Below the pieces are notes generated by a model. It was not told where the DNA came from, searched no databases, and saw only the letters and a list, made by a program, of their open reading frames with translations. Positions 24,201 through 34,424 of a DNA stretch of 64,000 nucleotides are shown here, piece after piece. The translations under genes and the position numbers were made by a program. The stretch comes from Holacanthus passer (lineage: Eukaryota; Chordata; Actinopteri; Pomacanthidae), in contig JAFREQ010000008.1 in assembly GCA_025331565.1 (NCBI GenBank), positions 3,658,001 to 3,722,000 of the forward strand, in the 5' to 3' direction. Positions within the stretch are counted from its first letter, which is position 1. Each line of letters begins with the position of its first letter.

Positions 24201-27094
24201 TACCAACAACAATGCAAATGAGAATAAAAAAATGACCATGAATTTGATTATATTGTTTCTGCAGTACCAATTATGCTTTCTTCATTTTCTGCGTGCTGAG
24301 GCATCTCCTCCTCTTCTGTCTCCTCATCATCCACCAGCCCATCATCTTTAACCTGAAACAACAAAACCAAATGAAAACACTGAGATCCTAAACATGGGTG
24401 CCTGTAAACACTTACGCATGCAAACCTTCTTATATGAATGAACTAGATGACTGAACTAAAACTCCAGAAAAAACAGAAAAAGTTTGGCATTTTTGATTGA
24501 CAAATTACTCGAATATGGTCTCCCTTTACTGATTATACAAATCTAAAAGAAAGCAAATGGACTCAGCGGCAACTTGTAAGCTGATTTACAAATGAATACA
24601 TTTATATAGAAATGGGCTGCATTTATATAGCACTTTTCTCGTATTACCGACCAATCAAAGCACTTTTACCCATTTGTGAATATCTTCTTTTTAGCCTGTT
24701 TAAATTGCTCTTTTTTACTATTTAACTGCTTCTATCCCCTTTACTGCTGCACATTGTGAATTTCCCCACTGTGGGACGAATAAAGGTTTATCTTATCGTA
24801 TCTTATCTTACATTCATACACTGGTGGCTGATTGGAAAGTACCACCACCATTAGCCATGCACACACACTCTCACACTTCGAAATGCAGACTGCAGGGGTG
24901 AGGGATCGAACACCCGACCTTCCGATCAGTGGACGACCGCCATATCGAGCCACAGCCGCCCCTTTTTATGTGCACCTCTATGTGTGGTTTTCTATACAGT
25001 TTATATGAACTATTTAAGTCACCTTTTATAAATCATATATCCTCAAACTGTGAACGTGCACAGCCATTTTCGGCCTGTGCCTGAGATCTTGGACAACCAT
25101 ACACTACTCTGGCACTCTTTGTTCCCATATTATATATTTTGTATATTTGAAAAAAAAAGACAAACAATTAATCAATTGTCAAATAGTTGACTAATTAATG
25201 AACTGACTAATAGGCCTTTTTCACAGAAGACATTTGACATGTCAGAGTTGGAAAAACAAATGTGTAAATAATAAAATTAATGACGGCAGAATATTATTTA
25301 GCTGCTTCAGTTTCAGGGTCTTGGTATTGTTCATGCTGGTTCACTGTCACACTGTCATAGTTTTCTGGGACACTTGAATAGAACAGAGCCATTGTTAATG
25401 TTGTTAGTAACACTGTGCTTTTCCTACTATGACAAATCAAAATTAATGAAAAGGGCCCATTGTTTCAGCTCTAGAATTAACATATGTGTGAACATACTGT
25501 GTAACTGTGTATGTGAATGTGTGTATCTTAAGGCTCACCGCTTTCCGTTCACCACCTTGCCCCAGGACCAACTTCTCCTTGGCAAGTTCCTCTACAATCG
25601 TTCTCTGAAGGAGGGGAGCATTGGCCCCTCGCAGCACAGCCACCAGCTCCCCACCCTGTTCGTTCAACATGAAAAGACATGTTTTTTTTTAAACAATTTT
25701 AATTAAATTGAACTTAACAAGCAGTGACATACAGACCTGCCAAGTCAGCAACAACAAAAAATAAGAGCACAGGCTCAGGAATATGCACAATTCTGAAAAC
25801 AGAATTAATGATTCAAATATTATATAAATGTCATTATATAAATAATATCCTGGCAGCATATAGAATCACCAGCAGAAAGGCCACTACTCTAGGTGGCCAT
25901 ATTTTCTTAACTACATCATTACTAGTTCTACAAATTAGAGTCAGGATGAAAGGGAAAATATAGACATAAAATAAACAAATACAGAAATAACTAGAGAATG
26001 AAAATATTCAGACAAATTGTACTCAACGGACAAAGAGACAAAACACACAGAGCAGATGGTTCAAATATGCTGAATAATGAAAACATTAATTTACTGCAAA
26101 CACACACACACACAGTATATACACACACACTCACCCCATAGAAAAGGAAGGTGGGCTCACATTTCCCTCGATACTTCTCCAGAGCATCAATGCTGTCGGC
26201 TTCGGCCTACACCACACACACAAGTTTAGGGATGCTCCCTCACATGTTTTGGTTTCAATTTAAATTCTTCACATCATAAATTCACTCAGGTCTTACTGTG
26301 GCAAAATGTAACAGGTCATCACCCAGTTCGTTCTTTATTTTTCGTAGGAGACTAACCACAGCTCGACAGGGACCACACCACTGTTGATACACATCCACAA
26401 CTGGAAGAAGAGAGACAGGGTTCACTCTTGTAAATCTGTAGATCTGTATGAGAACCAGTTTTAGACCTTGGGATTGGACTGTTTGGGAAAGTGAGGACAT
26501 TTTGGCCAATCCTCACTTTTGGACCGACCTTCAAAGGCCTGTTTGAGGGTTCAGATTTAGTTTGAAGGGTTAGGTTAGAATTAGGTTTAGGCATTCAGTT
26601 GTGATGGTTAAAGTTAGGGTAAGAGAGTCATAATGTCAATAAGGGTCATCACAGGTAGAGAAGTATGAACATGTATGTGTGTGTGAGAGACAGAGGAAAA
26701 GTGGTAGATTGGTGACAGATTTCAATGTGCAGTTATCCAAATGAACACAGTGGGGCAGCAACATACAGTAAATCACAATAACAATAACAGAGCTCATTCA
26801 CACAGAATCTAAGTTACAGCTTTAAACCAGTATTGAACAGTGTTGTGATGCTACAAGTACAAACAGCACAAAGGACATAACAACACCTGTCTGAAGTTCT
26901 TACCTGTTAAACCTTTAGTTGAAAGCATCTCCTCCCACTGCTCCTGGTTTGTGACAGAAGCCTGGACAAGATAAAAATCAATATTAATATTAATTAATAT
27001 CAGGGCTTTACCTCCAAACACAGAGGCAGGACTCTTGTCAACACTGTTGTGTTTGTCCAACCTGCAGACTTGCTTCTTTCTTCTTGCCTGCCAT
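18217..27094 (-). CDS. nme8/nme9: Thioredoxin plus triple NDPK-domain protein (Nme8/Nme9, TXNDC3/6 type), 17 exons
   Basis: Ciliary/axonemal-type protein joining a thioredoxin domain to three nucleoside diphosphate kinase (NDPK) domains. Exons, minus strand: 27094-27062, 26961-26904, 26400-26297, 26206-26135, 25655-25539, 24352-24268, 24095-24013, 23911-23819, 23314-23160, 22828-22632, 22033-21889, 21809-21702, 21154-21003, 20898-20754, 19735-19473, 19271-19179, 18284-18217; 656 aa, all in phase. The start gives MAGKKKEASLQ. The thioredoxin domain (about 12-128) keeps WCGPC (38-42), and an acidic linker (129-156) follows. The NDPK domains start at about 160, 315 and 452. Each is followed by an NxxHGS motif (His282, His433, His567). 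The residue matching the ATP-phosphate Lys is Lys169, Arg324 and Lys459, so domain 2 may be weak. The N-terminal half resembles human NME9 as I remember it, while the three-domain layout is that of NME8; I cannot settle which name applies. The last two exons form a low-complexity tail. Confidence 0.92.
24604..24968 (-). mobile_element. tRNA-derived SINE-type element interrupted by a LINE 3' tail
   Basis: Read on the minus strand, it begins GGGGCGGCTGTGGCTCGATA and has a B-box-like GGTCGGGTGTTCGATCCC. It ends with the fish SINE tail 'gtgctatataaatgcagccc' at 24634-24615. Between head and tail, about 24675-24812, lies unrelated sequence: 'tttccccactgtgggacga' then 'ataaaggtttatcttatc' and TCTTA repeats, typical of a non-LTR retrotransposon 3' end. 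It sits in the intron between exons 5 and 6 of the nme8/9 gene. The family is the same as at 38776-38993. Confidence 0.7.
24675..24812 (+). mobile_element. LINE 3'-tail fragment with (TCTTA)n end
   Basis: It contains 'ttgaattt'-like AT-rich sequence, then 'ccccactgtgggacgaataa' and 'aggtttatcttatcgtatct', and ends in TCTTA units. This is how some CR1/L2-like fish LINEs end. It lies inside the reverse-oriented SINE, so it is probably a nested, later insertion. Confidence 0.5.
25160..25480 (-). repeat. dispersed repeat, family Z (inverted copy)
   Basis: It includes 'caattgtcaaatagttgact', 'aattaatgaactgactaata' and 'ggcccattgtttcagctcta', the reverse-orientation landmarks of family Z. It lies in the same nme8/9 intron as the nested SINE. 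Confidence 0.45.
26098..26131. repeat. (CA)n microsatellite, interrupted
   Basis: Two CA runs separated by GTATAT, directly after the donor of nme8/9 exon 4 on the minus strand. Confidence 0.85.
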
Positions 27095-27295
27095 CTAATT
27101 AGCACGTCAAATTAAATGGATATATCTTAGAGTGCTATCAAGCGATATTTTAAAACTTAAGTTAAGTTTAACTCGTTTGAAAGTTCAAGTTTGATTAGCG
27201 ACCCCAAATGCTAATTAGCCGAGTTGCTAACACATCACGTTGTTTGGCTCCTTGTTTGCTAGGCAACGGCGACTTCCGGCTTCCGGTGTCACCTC
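27095..27295 (-). promoter_or_regulatory. nme8/nme9: nme8/9 promoter with X-box-like and tandem ETS sites
   Basis: About 165 bases above the ATG is GTTTGCTAGGCAAC (27254-27267). It has a perfect GGCAAC half-site and a near-match opposite half, the layout of an RFX X-box, which is the usual control element of ciliary genes. Beside it are two overlapping CTTCCGG sites (27273-27279 and 27280-27286) of ETS type. There is no TATA box. Motif calls are by eye. Confidence 0.6.
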
Positions 27296-27299
27296 AGGG

Positions 27300-27855
27300 A
27301 TCCGCCAGGTAACTGTCATCAGATTTAAGTAAAATAAAATAAGAAATTAAGTTGATTAGCTTGTGTTATCACTATTAATTAATGCCAGGACAACAAGTCA
27401 TATTTTCTTTTACTATTATTGCAGTTTGATTAGTTTAATATCAGGTTGTGGTCAAAGTTAGTTCAGAGTTGGAGCAACAATTCTTCTACTTTATTTAATT
27501 TAAACTCAGTTCCATTTATGTGCTTGAATGTATTTATGTTTGTTTTAATTAATTTAATTTATATAGTTATACTTGTATAAATCCTAGGGGCTGTATTCTT
27601 CAAAGATTATGCACTCAAGGCTGTGCAGTGTTATTATAATAAAGGGAGCAGTCAGTAGTATTTGCATTCAAAAGTGCTTTATTTCATATTTTAATTTCAG
27701 GCACAAAAACACAAACAATTAACAGACATTCAAACAAATACATAAATATATAAATATTATAGTAGACTGATGACAAACAAAACAATGGTGTAGTAACATT
27801 AATAAGATCATACACATAAAGGCTCTCCCACAATTCCAAACCACACTTGCATCTG
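27300..27855. other. intergenic, no gene seen
   Basis: AT-rich sequence right of the nme8/9 promoter. I see no open frame with recognisable similarity and no divergent partner gene sharing the promoter. Confidence 0.5.
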
Positions 27856-27859
27856 TTTG

Positions 27860-28110
27860 TCACAAAAGTAACAAGAGATAAAATAAATAAACACAGCCAG
27901 ACAAAATAATGCCACAGTCTGCGTGTAAACTAAAAATAATGGTAAATAAAGTCAAAATAAGTACATTTGAGGTAAACAAGCAAGCAATGAAAGAAGCCTC
28001 GAAAACATGAAAAGAAGTAGTTGATCTGTGTGAATGAGGCAAATTAATCCAGTCTGACGGTGATTTAAACTTAAAAGCACATCTCACAATGTCTTTTAGG
28101 TGCAATTTAG
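27860..28110 (-). pseudogene. LINE ORF2 C-terminal remnant
   Basis: The minus-strand frame reads ...AFKFKSPSDWINLPHSHRS then TTSFHVFEASF. This matches the WN-LP-xxR-S-xx-FK pattern that ends the reverse-transcriptase polyprotein of many CR1/L2/Rex-like LINEs. Only the last 60 or so codons remain, which is normal for 5'-truncated LINE copies. It is followed by AT-rich sequence without a clear tail. Identification is by pattern memory only. Confidence 0.5.
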
Positions 28111-28249
28111 AAAAAAGCCTGTTGAGTGTGTCTGAGTGAATACGGATGATCTAAATGGAACTAAAAGCTGTTTTAATTATAAGGCATTAAATGCATTTGA
28201 AAACAAAGAGCAACCAGTGAAGCAATACATTTATTAGGCACAGTGTAGC

Positions 28250-28580
28250 AGGGGTGGAAAGTAAGTAACTACATTTGTACATTTACTCAAATACAGTATT
28301 TAAATACAGTTTTGAGGTAGGCATTACTTACTTTACTTGAGTATTTCCATTCTACTGTTTTCTAATCCACTCCATATCAGGAGGATGTATTGATCTTTTA
28401 ACTCCAGTTCATTTATTTAACAGCTATAGTTAGCAGTTACTCTGCTGATCGAGACATTACTTACATGATGATCATGTACATCATCAGTTCACAAAATATG
28501 TATGCACACGGAGTACTTGATGCTTCGTAAATTTTTAAATGTAGGACTTACTTGTATTGAGTATTCTCATGGTGTGCTCT
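28250..28580 (-). repeat. dispersed repeat, family Y (inverted copy)
   Basis: It starts 'ggggtggaaagtaagtaact' and runs 'acatttactcaaatacagta', 'tttgaggtaggc', 'acttgagtatttccattcta' and 'taatccactcca'. These are the reverse-complement landmarks of the copies at 4798-5215 and 5598-6040. Confidence 0.65.
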
Positions 28581-29289
28581 TGCTGCTATCACTGAAATTC
28601 CCTGAAAACCTGCTTTCAATCCTAAATATTTCAGTGTAACATAAGATATTCAAGACATATTGAAAGGAAAGTAAAAATTGCAAAAGCATCTTTAGTTATT
28701 ATTTATTAAGAGCTTGGCAGTATCACAGCTATCGTCAGATTTAGATTCAGATCTTGCTTAGAAATATGTAGAATCACCTTTTTGAACTGAGCCCTGCCCT
28801 CTTCAAATGAGTAACAAGACAGTGACAGACAGAAAAACAAAGGCAGACATTTATCATGTCAAATCATTAAAATTGTGTATTCATGTGGGACCCTGTGGCT
28901 CATGGTAAGAGGCTGATTGATAAAATAGATTTCTGGGACCTATAAGTGAACCACTACTGAGTGCAGCTAACCTTCATGAACCAAGTGTGTAGTCAACAGC
29001 TATTTACTGCAGCATGTGGTGGATTAAGATGATCTTTACCCTGCAAATAAAGCCTGTAGGAAAAAAAACAACATCTTGTGATGCTGAGAGGATCATGACC
29101 AAGGGGTAAAAATAACCTCAGTCCGTCCTCTCCTTTGTGGTGTGTTTGTACCCTGTCACCTCCGTTTACACATCAAGTACAGTGCACAATGAAGACAACA
29201 CAGGTTATATTTCTCCTAAAACAACCTTCCCATGTATCAACCAGTGTGTGGTAATTTGATCAAACCAATTACATAACAGATTAGATCTG

Positions 29290-29530
29290 CTCTAAAAAAA
29301 TGCAGACTGTCGACTATTTTTATAATCAAATAATTATTTTCATGGAAAAATGCCAATACATTTTCTGGTTTCAGCTTCACCAACATGATTTTCTCCTTTT
29401 TCCATTTTCAATGATATGATGATTTATTATATTAGTTGAACAAGACACCACCTTGATCTAATAATTAATTGAGATAATACTCAGCCAATTAATTGATAAT
29501 AAAAATAAGCGTTAGTTGCAACCCTATAAA
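29290..29530 (-). repeat. dispersed repeat, family Z (inverted copy)
   Basis: It includes 'gtcgactatttttataatca', 'catggaaaaatgccaataca' and 'ttttctggtttcagcttc', and ends 'gttagttgcaaccctat'. Confidence 0.55.
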
Positions 29531-31960
29531 TTATTCACCCCTTCCAGGGAATAAAGGTCAGGTTATTTTTGTTGTGCTGCATCAATTCTTTTTTCTCCTG
29601 CAAGCCCCCAAACTTTACAGAAGTGCAGTAATAAATCACTTGAGTACCCTTTTAAGCACACATTTATTTAGTAATGTTCACCTTGCAGGCACACTATGCA
29701 AGTGATGAATAAATGTATCAAAACGAGCTTTTGAAACAGCCCCAAACAAAAAACGGGGCCTTGCCTTCTTCCTTGTACTTATATTTTTGTAATTGTATGT
29801 AATGTTTTTTTATTCTTACTTCTTATGTATAACAAAAATTCTGTGTAATTGCAGGCTGTAACCTAAATTGCTACCCAACCCTTTTACAGTTTTTGCTCAG
29901 ACTGACGCCCTAATCCCTACCCAGCCTTGATGAAGGATGGATTTACTTCTTCATATGTGTATGTGAGAACTAAAAGACAAAAGCGACAGTGTCAGTAGCC
30001 TCGCTCAAGGCCACATCACATTAACATTACAATCTCACACTTCTTGACCTACTAAGGAAAGCATTGTGTGTTTGATGTATGTTAGTTTGTGTCGCTACAA
30101 ATGCTGGAGCAGTGTATGGAATCAGGCGTTTACAGGAAGTTATTTAGGTCATTCCCTTCAAAGACACACTATAAGATGAGCCTATATCTTATATTTGGTT
30201 ATGAAAATCTCGTACTTCCTTACTCGGTGCTATCCGGACACCTCACAGAGGTTTCCCTTCCGACTGTAACATTTTATTCAATAGTGAAATAGGTCCTCGA
30301 AAGAGATCAGACCACTTTTGCATACTCTTCCCACATGAATTTCAATGAACTGCTGCACTTCAGCGGTTCAGCTCCACAGCCTCCTCCCTCACAAAGTGGG
30401 CCCAGAAAAACAACTCCAACAATTAGAGTAATTTTGTAAAAAGACAAATCACAGTGCGCTGTGACAGTGAGTGAGAAAGAGAATTATAAAATGAGACACT
30501 CTAAAAGGAATGGCAGGACCACACAGTTTGTTTTGCTCTCACTTTGCTGTGTGACGTACAGTATGACATGTTTATTAGTAACCCGGTGTCTCTCTCTGAG
30601 CATTATGCAGCCAGATGGGAACGACAATCAACTACCCTCCATCATGGCGGCTGTGACAAGGTCCTGACACAGTGCTTGCCCGTAGAAATAAGATTCATGC
30701 CGTGCATAATATGAAGGGCTGTGTTTTTGTGCTACTATTCATCAGAGAGATGCAAGGAAGTGATTGCTTTTGTTCTATCAAGTCAATGAGAAACATTGAT
30801 TTGATGCTTTTGTCCCATGTGCCCGATTCAAATATTGGCCTTTGTGTCATCAAATGTCATCAGTAATGACTGCTGCTGCCTGCTTGTGGTTGACTGTATG
30901 CTGAACAGATATGCTCCTGCAAACTGAAATGTGATTGTTCTGTCCCAGGGGAATGCACTGGGAGATGATTGTTGGAGTATATTTAAACAAGATGTCAGCA
31001 TCTCATTGAAACCAGTGAAGCTGAACAGGAAGGACACGCAATGGAAGTAAACACTTCAAATTAATATGTTGCTTGACTGTCTACATCTTGAAAGGTGGTG
31101 AGTAATCACGCCCTCCATATTTGCCTTTATGTTGCGAATATTCCTCAACATCTGGATGCATCAACAAAACTGAGACGCAAACTGTTTCTAGCTGTTATTT
31201 CAAAATCATCGGACTCATTTAGGTTCCTCATGCAGTTACTGACAAACTTCTGCGTGCTTGTCTGCTTAAATTACGTCTCAAAGCAAAGGCTTTTTTCATA
31301 TTTTGTCCTCAAAACATTGCGTTTCATAAACATCAAACAAAAAAGACTTGCAAATCCAACAGTGCTTCACTGCTGACCCTCGACTGAATTCAGAGAAACT
31401 CATTTTGCAGGATGTCAGAATCTTTGCTACGGGCCATTTGTTTGACAGACTTTGAAGGTCTTAGCTTGAAGTTACCATACTAATTGTAAGAGGTTTCCAT
31501 GATTCAGTGCAGGTCCTCCTCGAGTCTCTCAGTAGGCCCTCAGTCTTGTGGACTTGAGGAAATCACTTATCATCTTCCCTCGTGGATTGCTGTTAATCTC
31601 TCCTCACTGATGAAAGACACAGAGGATTTGAAGCTACGACGGCACCGAAGATTAATCTCCATTAACGCATCTTAAGCACAGAAGTCATATTAAAGCCTCA
31701 TTAAACAAGAACTCCATTTGTTGTGTTTATTTTTGGAAGAGGTTTCCTCCTAACATCCTCAAAGCAGAGACCCAAAGGGCTTTAGTCTAATTGTTCAGAA
31801 GCAAATGTTGTAGAAACCCCAGTTGGTCTGTAGCTTCATGCCTTTAAGGAATTGTTCAAAACAAACAAAATATCTTAATTTGTTTTCCTTTCAGCGTCTG
31901 TTGATTTTCTTCTCTGCTATGAAATACAGTCTTTTACAAACAATAGACTAAAGGGGTCCA
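29531..31960. other. non-coding, no gene seen
   Basis: No exon-like open frame with recognisable similarity on either strand. Base composition is ordinary with scattered short frames of 60-90 codons. Confidence 0.5.
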
Positions 31961-31964
31961 CTAG

Positions 31965-32102
31965 CGATTGTTTTCATTATCCATTCATCTGCAGATTATT
32001 TTGATCAACACATCTTTGCAGAGCTGCTGGCGATGTCTTCTAATGTCTTGTTCAACCAAAAGTCCACAAACCAAAGATAGCAAAGAAAGAAAGGATTGAT
32101 TA

Positions 32103-32133
<31 letters not shown>

Positions 32134-32205
32134 TTTTTGACTGTTAAAATAGTTGCTGTTTATTTTTCTATTGAATTATGGACTAATTGTTACAGCTGTA
32201 GATTG
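31965..32205 (+). repeat. dispersed repeat, family Z, with internal (TTGA)n
   Basis: It contains 'gatgtcttctaatgtcttgt', 'caaccaaaagtccacaaacc' and 'aaaatagttgctgtttattt', and ends 'gactaattgttacagctgta'. A TTGA/GATT run of about nine units (32095-32132) has expanded within it. Confidence 0.6.
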
Positions 32206-32209
32206 CTAC

Positions 32210-34130
32210 AGTGTAGTGTCTGAAAAAAAATACTGAATGTATAATAGCTAATGTAAATTATGATGGGAGCACACAAGGTGTTTTTAATGCAGCATCAGCA
32301 GCTGAAGAAGAAAGTGTCTGTATTTGTGATGCAAAAAAAACGATATTTTACTAGTGGTACCAGCGAAATGAAAGACTTTGAAGATAAAATGCCACAAATG
32401 TTTAATTGACTCATTTGCAAATGCTGATATTTTCATGCACAAATTGTGTGTGAAAGATCACTGGTGCGTCAAACAACAGAATTATGTGATAAGACAGATA
32501 ATATCCAACTTCCAACAGCAGAGATTTATGCTTTTTTTCCAAGAGGGCACTGTTGCCTCACATTGAACCTCCCCTCCTCCCCATCTCACTCCTCTCAACA
32601 CACATACGCAGACACAGATACACACACACACTGCTCTAAGAGTTTTTTAACAGCGAGAAAGCCCTGTGCTTTCAGTATGCTGGTTGCATTCTTATCAGCT
32701 CTTCCAGGCCTAAAACTTATCCCGTAAGCAATACAGCAATTGAATACAGAATAGCTTAATTTTTTGCTGGCATATTTGTTAAAAGTCATGGTGTATAATG
32801 TCGAGTACTGTCAAACTGAAAGAATTAGAAACACTATTTCATCTCACTATTTCACCAGGCTGTGTTTAGGAGTGACAGCTATGCTTTTGAGTGATATGGT
32901 GCCGGGTGTAATGAAGCATAGACACAGTTTTAGACCTGTTCTCTCAGCCAACTTCCCATTTTTTTTCTTTACATCATGTCAACCATGACCATGTGAGGCT
33001 CTGTGCCTTTATACACATGGAGCAGTCCAACTGAGAGATGGTTTGTTCTCTTTTTGCTGCATTAATGGAGAATTTATACAGAGTGAAAGGGGAAATAGTG
33101 TGAGCCAAAGGGGGTTGAGAGGGAGTGGAGACAGGCAGTCAGTCAGTCTCATATACAGACAGACAGCGATCGTGATTGACTGTCAGTCTGTAGAGACAGG
33201 AGGAAGCTTTCCCCTCTTTTCTCTGACAGGCGGCTCTACCAAGTGACAGAGGAAGCCAGTATGGAGGAAGTCATCTGCATCTAAATAAAGACCGCCAATG
33301 GCTTTGTCAGAGTCCATTAAGCAAATTGCCATATTTGATAAATGCATCTACCATCTCTTTTTTTTTCATCCATTTGTACAAATCAGCCTGAAGCAAAAAT
33401 GGCTTTTGTTTGCTTTCCTAAACAGGGAGAACACGCAGTGAGACGTGAGGAAAGATCCCATTGAAGTATCATTTTGATGCAAATTATGACTGATTTCTGT
33501 ATTGTATGATGCATGAGATGGGTTGCCTCATATCAGGTGCACAATGAAAGAAAATCACTCAGGGCTGTATTGACCTGTTTTGATTAAAATGTGGAAATTC
33601 ATAATTGCATATGAGTGACACTATTTTTCTTATTATTTGCCTATTTATTTATCCAATCTTTTGTTTATCAGTTTGTAGAAACAGTGAAGTTGCAGCTGAT
33701 TGCCCCACACAGTAGTTTGAATGTTGGTCTTTATTTAAACAAGTCAGCTAATTTTGCTGTCTCTCCTATCAATTAAAGTGCTAGATTGTTGCTGGGACTC
33801 TGTGGCATCATTAAAGGCAGGTCTCTGTTATCTGTCAAAGCTGAAACAGCTCCAGGTTAATAGCTGCATTCACTCAGTCTACTTATTCAGCTCTGCTGCT
33901 TCCAGGAAGCCTCATTTCCCAGATCTGCACCTCACTTGCTCTTTTTCTCCACAACGTATCCGGTTGGTTAGACTGAAAAGAAGAAATGACATTCATCAAG
34001 GTTTTACAAGGGTCATTTTTTTCTTTCCATGAAACGCATGTCACCAACAATCTCTCTGTATACATCACAATCTCTGATACTGTAAAACTAATAAAGTGCT
34101 TTACAGTGAAATGAAGATAAAACAGCAACA
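32210..34130. other. non-coding, no gene seen
   Basis: AT-rich sequence with a short CA run near 32620. No recognisable coding exon. Confidence 0.5.
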
Positions 34131-34134
34131 GAAG

Positions 34135-34420
34135 TAGAGCTGAAACGATTACTAGCAAATGAGTCAGCAGCTATTTTCATAATCATTTAATAGATTAAGT
34201 AATTTCTCAAGTAAAAATGCCAAATATTGGACGTTTCAAGCCTTGTTATTCAGATACACATTTAATAGAGTAATTTGGGGTTTTGGACTGCTGGTGAGAC
34301 AAATCAAGACATTTCATAACATCAGCTCAGGTTTTGAAAAATTGTGTTGGGCATTTTTCCCTGTTTCCTGGTGTTTAAAGAAATGATAATGAGAATAATA
34401 GTTAGCTGCAGCCCTAAACT
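34135..34420 (-). repeat. dispersed repeat, family Z (inverted copy)
   Basis: It begins 'gagctgaaacgattactagc', then 'agctattttcataatcattt', 'aagtaaaaatgccaaatatt' and 'gacaaatcaagacatttcat'. The terminal 'gctgaaacgatta' is the mirror of 'taatcgtttcagc' in the copy at 4.8 kb. Confidence 0.6.
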
Positions 34421-34424
34421 GAAG

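Noticed and set aside
27095..27300. Bidirectional promoter with a second gene to the right of nme8/9
   Set aside because: No exon with recognisable similarity or good splice sites follows on the plus strand.
32095..32132. CRISPR-like short repeat
   Set aside because: It is a plain TTGA tandem repeat without spacers in an animal genome.
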